From assembly GCA_040216885.1 (NCBI GenBank), contig JAVJOG010000022.1, positions 1-64,000 of the forward strand: a DNA stretch of 64,000 nt, written 5' to 3'. This document shows positions 56,967 to 64,000 of this stretch, one piece after another. The notes beneath the pieces are model-generated. The model was not told where the DNA came from. It ran no database searches and saw only the letters and a list, made by a program, of their open reading frames with translations. Each line of letters begins with the position of its first letter. Position 1 is the stretch's first letter. Source of the DNA: Parvibaculum sp040216885. Its GTDB lineage: Bacteria; Pseudomonadota; Alphaproteobacteria; Parvibaculales; Parvibaculaceae. The translations under genes were made by a program, and so were the position numbers.

Positions 56967-57872
56967 TCAAACGGGCCCCTGGTCGAGGTCGCGGACAAGG
57001 CGAAATCCGGCGATTGAAAGCCGCTCGTCCGGGAGACGGCTTTCGCGCGCACCGATCCGCACAGGCCCCGGTGTGTCTGTCCATGAGCCGCCGCGAAGTA
57101 CGCGAAGGCCGCATTTTTCGGCGACGTTCGGGCTGCCATCGCGCGGCCCGAGCCTGTAGTCGCCGAGCCAGCAATCGGCGAGCCAAACCCAGGCGTTGCC
57201 GACCACGTCATAGAGACCGAAGGGATTGGGGAGGAAGCTGCCAACCGGGCTCGTGTACATGAAGCCGTCGTCGCAGGGCTCCGCGACCTTTGCGACCTTG
57301 TTCTTGGCGGTGAGGTCGTTGACGCTGGCGTAGTCGCAGGTGAGGCTGTCGTCGTTTCCCCAGAAGTTCATATCCGTTGTGCCGCCGCGCGCCGCATATT
57401 CCCATTCGGCCTCGCTCGGCAGGCGATAGGGCTTGCCGGTTCGTTCGGTCATCCATGCGGCGTAAGCCGTCGCATCGTGCCATGAGACGCAGACGACCGG
57501 ATGCGACGGGCTTTGCGGAAAGCCAGGCGCGCGCCAGTTCGACGCCTCGTCCACATGCCAGCCGTCGTCCGTCAGCGTGTAGCAACCGCCGCGGGGCTCG
57601 TGTCCTGTCGCGGCAGCGAAGGCCGAAAATTCCGCAACGGTAACGGCGACGGTCGCGACGGCGAACGGCCGTTCGATACGCACCTCGTGGCGCGGAAACT
57701 CGCTTTGGTCGGCGGCGGGATCGTCAGGCGCCGCGCCGCGCATGAATGTCCCGGATGGCAATACGACGAGCTCGGGGCAGTCGTCGCAATCGCGCAGCTT
57801 CTCGAATTCGGGTTGTGCATTGTTGCAAGCGGCAAGGCCGCCAATCGCCAGCGCGAGCATGAAGCGGATCAT
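56967..57872 (-). CDS. Sulfatase-modifying-factor-fold lipoprotein (not a formylglycine generator)
   Basis: A 301-aa protein with a lipobox (GGLAAC) and the FGE/SUMF1 fold: FMRGAAPDDPAADQSEFPRHEV, YRLPSEAEWEYAARGG, GNAWVWLADCWLGDY and VLRGGSW. The copper-site cysteines of formylglycine-generating enzyme (the CxxxxC just after RGGSW) are absent, so it is unlikely to oxidise sulfatase cysteines. No sulfatase is beside it. ATG overlaps the dehydrogenase stop. Confidence 0.8.
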   Translation of the reverse strand: MIRFMLALAIGGLAACNNAQPEFEKLRDCDDCPELVVLPSGTFMRGAAPDDPAADQSEFPRHEVRIERPFAVATVAVTVAEFSAFAAATGHEPRGGCYTLTDDGWHVDEASNWRAPGFPQSPSHPVVCVSWHDATAYAAWMTERTGKPYRLPSEAEWEYAARGGTTDMNFWGNDDSLTCDYASVNDLTAKNKVAKVAEPCDDGFMYTSPVGSFLPNPFGLYDVVGNAWVWLADCWLGDYRLGPRDGSPNVAEKCGLRVLRGGSWTDTPGPVRIGARESRLPDERLSIAGFRLVRDLDQGPV

Positions 57873-58834
57873 GTGCACACCTGATCGCGCGGTGGGCGTC
57901 CGGCAAAGAAATCATCGAGATTGTCGAGCGCGCGAAAACCCATGGCGTTGCGCGTTTCGAGTGTTGCGCTTCCCAGATGGGGTAACAGAAAGGCGTTTGG
58001 CAATCCGAGATAGCCCGGATGCAGGTTCGGCTCGTTGTTGAACACATCGAGACCGGCGGCGGCGATGCGATCGGAGGCAAGTGCAGCAATCAACGCGTCG
58101 TCGTCCACAATGTCGCCACGCGCCGTATTGACGACGACGGCGTCCGGCGGCAGCAGCGCCAGGGTTTCGGCATTGACGATGCGACGTGTTTCGGGCGTCG
58201 ATGCGCAATGGACCGACAATATATCCGAGGCACGGAAAAGCGAGGCGGCGTCGGCATGGAAGACGGCGCCTTGTTCGGCATCGGGATCCAGGCGGTTGCG
58301 ATTGTGATAATGGATTGTCATGTTGAAGGCGCGGGCGCGCCGGGCGACGGCCTGCCCGATACGCCCGAGCCCGAGAATGCCGAGGCGTTTGCCGGAAATT
58401 TCGCGGCCGAGCATGCCGGTCGGTGCCCAGTTTTTCCATCGACCCTCGCGGATGGCCGCGGCACCGGAAGCGGCGCCACGCGCCGCGCCGAGCATCAGCA
58501 GCATCGCGATTTCAGCCGTTGCATCGGTGAGCACATCCGGCGTGTTGGTGACGACAATGTCGCGCGCCGCGGCGGCCGCGACATCGATGTGGTCATAGCC
58601 GACCGAAAAGGTAGCGACGATACGGATGCTTTGCGGCAAGGCGGCGATCAGCTTTGCGTCGATCCGGTCGGTCACCGTCGCAAGAAGTGCCTCCTTGTTT
58701 GTCGCGTGCGCCAGCAACTCCTCGTGCGTGTAGAGATGGTCATCGGAATTCAATTCAGCTTCGTAGTCGCGGATTGCGCGGGCTTCGACGTCTGGCGGCA
58801 GTTTGCGGGTCAGCAGAATACGGGGAGGGGACAT
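57869..58834 (-). CDS. D-isomer-specific 2-hydroxyacid dehydrogenase
   Basis: Reduces 2-oxoacids such as glyoxylate or hydroxypyruvate. The 321-aa protein has the NAD motif GILGLGRIGQAVARR, catalytic Arg in NTARGDIVDD, Glu in NNEPN and His in LLPHLGSAT. It is coupled to the SUMF-fold lipoprotein gene and divergent from eipB. Confidence 0.9.
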   Translation of the reverse strand: MSPPRILLTRKLPPDVEARAIRDYEAELNSDDHLYTHEELLAHATNKEALLATVTDRIDAKLIAALPQSIRIVATFSVGYDHIDVAAAAARDIVVTNTPDVLTDATAEIAMLLMLGAARGAASGAAAIREGRWKNWAPTGMLGREISGKRLGILGLGRIGQAVARRARAFNMTIHYHNRNRLDPDAEQGAVFHADAASLFRASDILSVHCASTPETRRIVNAETLALLPPDAVVVNTARGDIVDDDALIAALASDRIAAAGLDVFNNEPNLHPGYLGLPNAFLLPHLGSATLETRNAMGFRALDNLDDFFAGRPPRDQVCT

Positions 58835-58927
58835 CGGAGCCTTGGGGTGTGCGGTTGACGATCCGGTTTAGCCGATGATGTAGGATCGCAACAGACCGGG
58901 GATAAGAAAGTGAAGGAAAGCCCGAAA

Positions 58928-59755
58928 ATGCCAATAACGCGAATGATTTCGATTGCCACCTTTCTCTTCGCCATCGCATTGCATCCTACTGCCGCAGCGA
59001 TCGGTGCGGATATGCAGATGCATCGCGCCGTCTACGAATTGTCGCTCGGGCGCTCGCAACCGGTCAGCGACATTGCCGGCATCGAAGGGCGGATGGTCGT
59101 CGAGTGGCGCGGTGGAGCGGAGTGCGGCGGCTATACGTCGATGCAGCGGGTGGTGACGCATGTGACCGGCGGCGATGAGGCGTCGGTCAGCAACGATGTG
59201 CGCCTGAGCACCTGGGAGGCGGCGGACGGGGGCGATTTCCGGTTCACGCGCACCGAATATGTGAACGGCCAACTTATTGAAACTGAAAGCGGATTCGTCC
59301 GGCGCGATGCGGCGAAGGAGAAGACAACCATCGAGCGGGAGGGCGAGGCGCCGATTGAGATGTCCGGCGATGTGCTGTTTCCGATTGCCCATAGTCTGGC
59401 GTTGATGGCGGCGGCGCGGGCCGGCAAGCAGATATTCAGTGCGCCGCTTTTCGACGGCACGGAGAAGACCGAAAATCCGACAAATGCCTTTATTGGCAAG
59501 GCCTTAGCAGCGCCGCGCGAGACAGTGGAGGCGGCCGTTGTGTCGGGCGAGGGCGCGCGGCTTGGCGACATGAAGGCCTGGCCGGTGCGGCTCAGCTATT
59601 TTGATGGCGACAACCTGGAGGGCCTGCCGGATTTCGAAATGGGCTATCTCCTTTTCCCCAATGGGGTTTCGGCCGCGCTGGTGCTGGATTATCTGGATGT
59701 CGAAATGATCGGACGGCTCACCGAACTGCATTATTTCAAGCCCGGCTCGTGCTGA
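58928..59755 (+). CDS. eipB: EipB-like envelope integrity protein (DUF1849)
   Basis: EipB is a periplasmic beta-spiral protein required for envelope integrity in Brucella. The 275-aa product has a signal sequence (about 1-24, ending TAAAIG) and the DUF1849 core. Cysteines in AECGGYTS (about residue 66) and at the very C-terminus (PGSC) can form the conserved EipB disulfide. ATG 58928 follows GAAGGAAAG; GTG 58910 is a possible earlier start. It ends at a convergent repeat-rich gap. Confidence 0.85.
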   Translation: MPITRMISIATFLFAIALHPTAAAIGADMQMHRAVYELSLGRSQPVSDIAGIEGRMVVEWRGGAECGGYTSMQRVVTHVTGGDEASVSNDVRLSTWEAADGGDFRFTRTEYVNGQLIETESGFVRRDAAKEKTTIEREGEAPIEMSGDVLFPIAHSLALMAAARAGKQIFSAPLFDGTEKTENPTNAFIGKALAAPRETVEAAVVSGEGARLGDMKAWPVRLSYFDGDNLEGLPDFEMGYLLFPNGVSAALVLDYLDVEMIGRLTELHYFKPGSC

Positions 59756-59766
59756 AACGGCAGTTG

Positions 59767-59804
59767 TGTCATCGAACTGTCACTGAACTGTCAAAAAACT
59801 GTCA
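59767..59804 (+). repeat. Four TGTCA iterons at 11-bp spacing
   Basis: TGTCA lies at 59767, 59778, 59789 and 59800, each exactly 11 bp from the last. The last three repeat the block seen on the minus strand at 28333-28359, including a shared TGTCACAAACCG end. This is a convergent gap (eipB / dinB). Confidence 0.8.
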
Positions 59805-59821
59805 CAAACCGATTTGGCCCC

Positions 59822-59889
59822 GGGGATAAGTCGAACTTGTCCCCGGCTCAGCGCCTCAGCCCGCGACCCTTGCCGATCGACTTATCCCC
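59822..59889. repeat. GGGGATAAGTCGA inverted repeats at the dinB 3' end
   Basis: GGGGATAAGTCGA (59822-59834) and its exact reverse complement (59877-59889) face each other. A nearer partner, ACTTGTCCCC (59835-59844), gives a short hairpin with the first arm. The right arm lies in the last codons of dinB, so the repeat extends into coding sequence. The short hairpin may terminate eipB, but it has no T-run. Confidence 0.7.
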
Positions 59890-61107
59890 GAATTTGGCCC
59901 TGAGCCGGTCCATCGCCCGTTCGGCGGTGGCGCGGCGCGTGGCGGCCGGGTCGAGCATGTCGGGCGGGTCGGCGAGATCGCCATCTGTGAGTTGCGAAAT
60001 GCCGACGCCGAGCAGGCGGAAGGCCGTGCCGGTCGCTTCCTTCGCCAGCAGGGGCGCGGCGATGCGGTAGATCACCTCGGCAAGCTGCGTCGGATCGTGG
60101 AGGGTCTGGTTGCGGGTGCGGGTCTTGAAGTCGGCGGTCTTCAGTTTCAGGACGACGGTCGCGCCGGACAGGCCGGCCGCCTTGGCGCGGCGCGAGACTT
60201 TTTCGCAAAGGGGCCAGAGGATGCGGTCGAGCGCGGCGGCGTCCGAAATATCGTCCGTGAACGTCGTTTCGGCGGAGATGCTTTTCGCGCCCTGCGACGG
60301 CTCGACGGTGCGCACATCGAGGCCGCGAGCGAGGCGCCAGAGCCGGCTTCCCATCGAGCCGTAGCGCGCCATCAATTCGTTTTCCTCCATGCGCTGAAGT
60401 TGCGAAATGCGCGTGATGCCGTCGCGGGCGAGCTTCGCCTCGAAGGCCTTGCCGACGCCCCAGATCAGCGACACGGGCTTTGCGGCGAGGAAGAGTAGCG
60501 TCTCGGCGTGACCGATGATCGAGAAGCCTCGCGGCTTGTCGATGTCGGAGGCGATTTTCGCCAGGAACTTGTTGTGGCTGAGGCCGACCGAGACCGTGAT
60601 GCCGATTTCCTTTTCGATGCGGTTGACGAGCCGGGCCATGCTGAGCGCGGGCGATCCGTGATGCAGGCGCTCGGTGCCGGCGAGATCGAGAAAGGCCTCG
60701 TCGATCGAAAGCGGTTCGACCAGCGGCGTCAACTCGCGCATCAGCTGGCGAACCTCGCGGCCGACCTCAGCGTATTTCGCCATGTTTGGCGGCATGACGA
60801 CGGCCTCGGGACATGCGGCCAATGCCTTGAACATCGGCATGGCGGAACGCACGCCGCGAATGCGGGCGATGTAGCAGCAGGTCGAGACGACGCCGCGCTT
60901 GCCGCCGCCGATGATCAACGGCTTGTCGCGCAAGCTTGGATCGTCGCGCTTTTCGACGGCGGCATAGAAGGCGTCGCAATCGAGATGGGCGATGGCAAGA
61001 TCGTGCAGTTCGGGATGGAATTTCAGGCGCGGCCGGTTGCAGGCGGGACAGCGCGTCGCGCCTTCGGGGACGGGAGAGAGGCAGTCGCGGCAGAAGCCAT
61101 CGCTCAT
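59848..61107 (-). CDS. dinB: DNA polymerase IV with N-terminal zinc finger
   Basis: A Y-family translesion polymerase. The 419-aa protein has an N-terminal C4 zinc-finger-like extension (Cys6, Cys9, Cys20, Cys23 in CRDC and CPAC), then palm motifs LDCDAFYAAVEKR (Asp43, Asp45) and SIDEAFLDL, finger/thumb and little-finger domains. ATG 61107 overlaps the upstream ROK kinase stop (4 bp). No SOS box is seen in front of that pair. Confidence 0.93.
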   Translation of the reverse strand: MSDGFCRDCLSPVPEGATRCPACNRPRLKFHPELHDLAIAHLDCDAFYAAVEKRDDPSLRDKPLIIGGGKRGVVSTCCYIARIRGVRSAMPMFKALAACPEAVVMPPNMAKYAEVGREVRQLMRELTPLVEPLSIDEAFLDLAGTERLHHGSPALSMARLVNRIEKEIGITVSVGLSHNKFLAKIASDIDKPRGFSIIGHAETLLFLAAKPVSLIWGVGKAFEAKLARDGITRISQLQRMEENELMARYGSMGSRLWRLARGLDVRTVEPSQGAKSISAETTFTDDISDAAALDRILWPLCEKVSRRAKAAGLSGATVVLKLKTADFKTRTRNQTLHDPTQLAEVIYRIAAPLLAKEATGTAFRLLGVGISQLTDGDLADPPDMLDPAATRRATAERAMDRLRAKFGDKSIGKGRGLRR

Positions 61108-62012
61108 GCGCTGCTTCCCTCCGGCCAGAGCCATGCCGCGACGCGGACGCCGCTTGAATCGCCGAGGCTGTTGCGGGCGAGGCGGTTGACCAGCTTGTCG
61201 GAAAAAACATAGGCGCCCCAGCGGGCGGGGACTTCTTCGTAGAGGGCTTCGATGTTCGACATGCCGCCGCCGAGGACGATCACTTCAGGGTCGAGGATGT
61301 TGATGAGGTGGGCGAGCGCGCGGGCGAGACGGTCGGCGTAGCGGCGCAGCGCCAGGCGGGCGGGGCGGGCGCCCGCTTGCGCCGCGGCGACGATTTCCTC
61401 GGGCGTCAGCGCCTCGCCTTCTTCCTCCTTGTAGAGGCGGGCGAAGGCGGGCCCCGAAACCCATGTTTCGATGCAGCCTTTTTTTCCGCAATAGCAATCC
61501 GTACCCGGATATTCGTCGGGGTGAATCCAGGGCAGCGGGTTGTGGCCCCACTCGCCGGCGATGGCGTTGGGGCCGGACAGAAGCGCGCCGTTGACGACGA
61601 TGCCGCCGCCGACGCCGGTGCCGAGGATGACGCCGAAGATGGAGGCCGCGCCGGCGGCCGCGCCATCTGTCGCTTCGGAAAGCGCAAAGCAGTCGGCGTC
61701 GTTTGCAAGACGGACCGGGCGGCCTAGCGCCGCCTCAAGGCCGGCGCCGAAGGGATGGCCGATCAGCCAGGTGCTGTTGGCGTTTTTGACAAGGCCGGTC
61801 GCTGGCGAGATGGTGCCAGGCATGCCGATGCCGACAGTGCCTGTCTGTCCGGTTTCGGATTCGAGGGCTGCGACCAGATCGCGGATCGCCGCGACGGTGG
61901 CGTCGTAGCTCCCTTGCGGGGCGGCGATGCGGCGGCGCGCCAATTCGCGGCCTTGCGTATCGAGGGCGAGGGCTTCGATTTTGGTGCCGCCGAGGTCGAT
62001 GCCGATGCGCAT
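61104..62012 (-). CDS. ROK family sugar kinase (fructokinase-like)
   Basis: Phosphorylates a hexose, probably fructose or glucose. The 302-aa protein has DLGGTKIEAL, the catalytic Asp in LANDADCFALSE, GTGVGGGIVVNG and the zinc site GHNPLPW with CYCGKKGCIETW. The ROK-type ATP site is intact. It is followed, with overlap, by dinB. Confidence 0.9.
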   Translation of the reverse strand: MRIGIDLGGTKIEALALDTQGRELARRRIAAPQGSYDATVAAIRDLVAALESETGQTGTVGIGMPGTISPATGLVKNANSTWLIGHPFGAGLEAALGRPVRLANDADCFALSEATDGAAAGAASIFGVILGTGVGGGIVVNGALLSGPNAIAGEWGHNPLPWIHPDEYPGTDCYCGKKGCIETWVSGPAFARLYKEEEGEALTPEEIVAAAQAGARPARLALRRYADRLARALAHLINILDPEVIVLGGGMSNIEALYEEVPARWGAYVFSDKLVNRLARNSLGDSSGVRVAAWLWPEGSSA

Positions 62013-62069
62013 GGGGAGATTTCACGATTCAGGTTGTGCGGGGTGTTTATATTACGATGAAGGAAGGCG

Positions 62070-62098
62070 TGGATGGCCCGAATAAATCGGGCCATGAC
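62070..62098. repeat. Single half of the palindromic repeat family
   Basis: On the minus strand this 29-base unit reads GTCATGGCCCGATT and ends TCGGGCCATCCA, matching the plan of the units at 63468-63496. A 9-bp perfect inverted repeat has a 5-base loop. It lies in the ROK/CapA divergent gap. Confidence 0.75.
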
Positions 62099-62193
62099 GG
62101 ATTTGGGGGATGGGGTGCATGGCGTTTGTTGCGTTCGATGTGGAGAGGGGAGTCCCCCGCCCCGAAAAATTCCGGCCGCGCCTGAATTTTCCG

Positions 62194-62213
62194 ACCCGCC
62201 CCCAGGGGCGGGT
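62194..62213 (+). repeat. GC-rich hairpin over the CapA start region
   Basis: ACCCGCCCC pairs with GGGGCGGGT across two bases, 9 bp perfect. The right arm carries the likely ribosome binding site and the first bases of GTG 62212, so the start could be hidden in RNA structure. Confidence 0.6.
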
Positions 62214-63411
62214 GGGAAGATTTGCCTCGCTCTGTTTTTTTGCCTTGGCCCTGTTTGCTACTCTCGCCCAAGCGGATGACCGGCTGACGGTGGTGCTGGC
62301 GGGCGATACGGGGCTCAATGCGAGCGGGGCGCCGCTGGATGCGCGGGGCGGATGGAAGGGCGGGGTGCGGGTGACGGGCGCCGAGGCGCTGGCCGGGATC
62401 GCGCCGTGGCTTGAGGGCGATGTCGTGTTCGCCAATCTCGAGACGACGGTGATGGACCGCAACGACATCGCGGCGCGCGACAAGATGTTCGTTTTCCGGA
62501 TGCACCCGGAAGGTCTGCGGGAGTTTGCCGAAGCGGGCATCAATGTGTTTTCGCTCGCCAACAATCATGCGCTCGACTACGGGACGCGCGGGGCAGGCGA
62601 GACGCTTGCCCATGTCGCGGCGGTGCCGGGTGTGCACGCCTGGCCCGGGCTCGGGTGGACGCGCGCCGAGGCGATGCGGCCGCATGTCTTCGAGTTGCGC
62701 GGTGTTCGGGTCGCGGTATCGGCGGTGGGCAATGCGGGTGGCGGGTTGCCGGCGCGCGAGGGCCGGGCGGGCATGTTGCAGGAACGGGTGGATTTTCCTG
62801 AAGTTGCGGCGCGGTTGAGGGAAGAGGATGCGGACCTGCGGATTCTCTCGGTGCATTACGGGCGCGAGTTCGATCCGCTGACCGATGCGGCAGATGCGGC
62901 CCGGTTCCGGGGTGCGGCGGCGGGCGGCGGCGCGAGCATTGTTGCCGGGCATCATGCGCATGTCGCCAAGGGGGTCGAGATTTCGGGTTCGCATCTCGTT
63001 GCCTACGGGCTCGGGAATTTTCTGCATCTCGGCACGCAGAACATGGCGCGGTTCGACATCTGCCGCGATTTCGGGCTGCTGCTGCGGGTGGGGCTGACGC
63101 GGGGCGATGCCGGGCTCGCTGTCGAGACGGTGGAGGCGGTGCCGCTCAAGGACATGCATCTGCGGGTGACGCCGATGGGCGGCGAGGCGGCGCGGCTCAG
63201 GCTTGAGGTGTTGAATTATCTCGGGGGCCGGCTCGACGGGGCAGACGCACGGGGCTTGCGGTTTCGTCCGCAGGCGGATGGGTCGGGGCTCTGGTGCGCG
63301 GCGGGTGCGGGCGATGCGCGGTGTGCGGGATGGACGGAGCCGGCGGCTTCGGCGCGAGAGGCGGAGATTGCGGCGGCTTGTGGACGCGTGGTGACGCGGG
63401 GGAGTTTTTGA
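62212..63411 (+). CDS. CapA-like metallophosphatase-fold protein
   Basis: The protein resembles CapA, which works in capsule polyglutamate synthesis. From GTG 62212 it is 399 aa with a signal peptide (GRFASLCFFALALFATLAQADD); earlier in-frame ATGs at 62110 and 62119 exist but precede no family sequence. It has FVNLETTVMDRND-like FANLETTV, the metal ligand region SLANNHALDYG and GHHAHV. The capsule role in this organism is inferred. Confidence 0.8.
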   Translation: MGRFASLCFFALALFATLAQADDRLTVVLAGDTGLNASGAPLDARGGWKGGVRVTGAEALAGIAPWLEGDVVFANLETTVMDRNDIAARDKMFVFRMHPEGLREFAEAGINVFSLANNHALDYGTRGAGETLAHVAAVPGVHAWPGLGWTRAEAMRPHVFELRGVRVAVSAVGNAGGGLPAREGRAGMLQERVDFPEVAARLREEDADLRILSVHYGREFDPLTDAADAARFRGAAAGGGASIVAGHHAHVAKGVEISGSHLVAYGLGNFLHLGTQNMARFDICRDFGLLLRVGLTRGDAGLAVETVEAVPLKDMHLRVTPMGGEAARLRLEVLNYLGGRLDGADARGLRFRPQADGSGLWCAAGAGDARCAGWTEPAASAREAEIAAACGRVVTRGSF

Positions 63412-63467
63412 GGGAAGGGTTTCACGCGGAGGCGCCTGTGAAATCCCCTCGCTATTTCCCAATCATC

Positions 63468-63626
63468 GTCATTGCCGGGCTAGACCCGGCAATCCAGAAG
63501 GCGCGTTAGCGCCGTCTTCCTTCGCAAGAATCTGTCTTTGACGCCTTTGAAGTTGTGGGAAGAGTCTTTTTGAAGCGAGACGCCGCTTTGCGGCTTCTTG
63601 ACCCCCGGGTCAAGCCCGGGGGTGAC
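63468..63626. repeat. Bipartite palindromic repeat, copy C
   Basis: Two 29-base units in inverted orientation enclose 101 bases. The left unit (63468-63496) begins GTCATTGCCGGGCTAG; the right unit (63598-63626), read on the minus strand, begins GTCACCCCCGGGCTTG. Same plan as copies A and B around pccA. It fills most of the 261-bp gap between the CapA-like gene and the last gene. Confidence 0.8.
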
Positions 63627-63672
63627 AAGTTGGGGGTGTGGGAAAGACGCAACGCAGATGCGCGCGGCAGCC

Positions 63673-64000
63673 CTAAAACCCGTCGGCCTTCAGCTTTTCC
63701 GAAATGAAATCTTCGGCCGCGCTCCATTCGGTGGTGTGGAAGTGGCTGTCGGGGGCCTGGCCGAGGAGTTTGGCGAGGCGGGGGTCGGCGATGAAGTGGA
63801 TCAGGTGCGTGGGGGCGTGGGCCCTGGCGACCGATGAGATGTTGTGGGGGATGTCGTCGAGGAAAACGACCGGGGCGTTGACACGCTCGGCCATGCGGCG
63901 GACGGCGCCGCCTTTCAGGCCCTTGTTGGCGACAACCGGATAATCGATGCCCTGCGCGGCGAGGCTGGCGGCGCGCGCCTCGCGCGCCTCGAAGGGGACG
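63673..64000 (-). CDS. HAD-superfamily-like protein, C-terminal part (5' truncated)
   Basis: The frame is open from the window edge to a TAG at 63673-63675 (about 108 residues). It contains ANKGLKGGAVRRMAERVNAPVVFLDDIPHNISSVARA, cut here into parts, where DDIPHN resembles motif IV of HAD hydrolases with the Lys before it. A complete domain cannot be judged because the N-terminus lies outside the window. Confidence 0.6.
   Translation of the reverse strand, partial: VPFEAREARAASLAAQGIDYPVVANKGLKGGAVRRMAERVNAPVVFLDDIPHNISSVARAHAPTHLIHFIADPRLAKLLGQAPDSHFHTTEWSAAEDFISEKLKADGF

Noticed and set aside
61104..62110. An SOS box before the ROK-dinB pair
   Set aside because: No GTTC-N7-GTTC or GAAC-N7-GAAC pattern was found in the upstream gap.

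Overview
This window comes from a high-GC alphaproteobacterium. The markers are MipZ in place of MinCD, an EipB/DUF1849 protein, DUF1489, an ATP12-type F1-ATPase chaperone, a pccB/pccA pair, a short (LID-less) adenylate kinase, a perfect CtrA-type TTAA-N7-TTAA site and the order rplQ - Do protease - rarA - crcB - rluC-like. I cannot fix the genus from sequence alone; a Hyphomicrobiales or Parvibaculum-like lineage is a reasonable guess.

Region 1 (1-14.4 kb) is the S10-spc-alpha ribosomal superoperon: the end of tuf, then rpsJ to rplO, secY, adk, rpsM, rpsK, rpoA and rplQ, closed by a strong intrinsic terminator. Many genes overlap at ATGA-type junctions. rpsD, infA and rpmJ are not in the block. 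Region 2 (14.5-28.2 kb) holds a periplasmic Do-type protease, a bfd-bfr iron storage pair with Fur-like boxes, and a tightly coupled housekeeping chain (rarA, crcB/fluC, rluC-like, HAD phosphatase, AsmA-like, ATP12). Propionyl-CoA carboxylase follows (pccB, pccA), with pccA bracketed by two copies of a palindromic repeat. A secreted bactofilin-like membrane protein ends the region.

Region 3 (28.2-40.4 kb) is mixed: lipB, an orphan FliN-like protein, a reduced sulfate-assimilation operon (siroheme synthase plus APS reductase, without sulfite reductase), tRNA-Leu(GAG), mgtE, a kelch protein, a low-GC membrane-anchored Mrr-like nuclease that looks foreign, a PAP2 phosphatase, a thiolase, a DUF1489 protein, an alpha/beta hydrolase and panC. 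Region 4 (40.4-51.1 kb) has a three-gene translationally coupled unit (glutamine-synthetase-like ligase, aldehyde dehydrogenase, iron alcohol dehydrogenase) that suggests gamma-glutamylated amine or amino-alcohol catabolism. It is followed by mipZ, a D-Ala-D-Ala carboxypeptidase with a SPOR domain, and clpS-clpA. Region 5 (51.1-64 kb) carries an NHL-type lipoprotein, HIT, GNAT/FemAB-like, RidA, agmatine deiminase, a GGDEF cyclase, a sulfatase-modifying-factor-fold lipoprotein, a 2-hydroxyacid dehydrogenase, eipB, dinB with a zinc-finger N-terminus, a ROK kinase, a CapA-like protein and a truncated HAD-like gene.

The least explained signals are non-coding. Two convergent intergenic gaps 31 kb apart share a 38-bp block of TGTCA iterons spaced exactly 11 bp, each next to GGGGATAA inverted repeats. 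A family of bipartite palindromic repeats occurs at four loci. The only clearly foreign gene is the low-GC Mrr-like nuclease. No CRISPR array, prophage or insertion sequence is visible. No gene-free stretch exceeds 300 bases.
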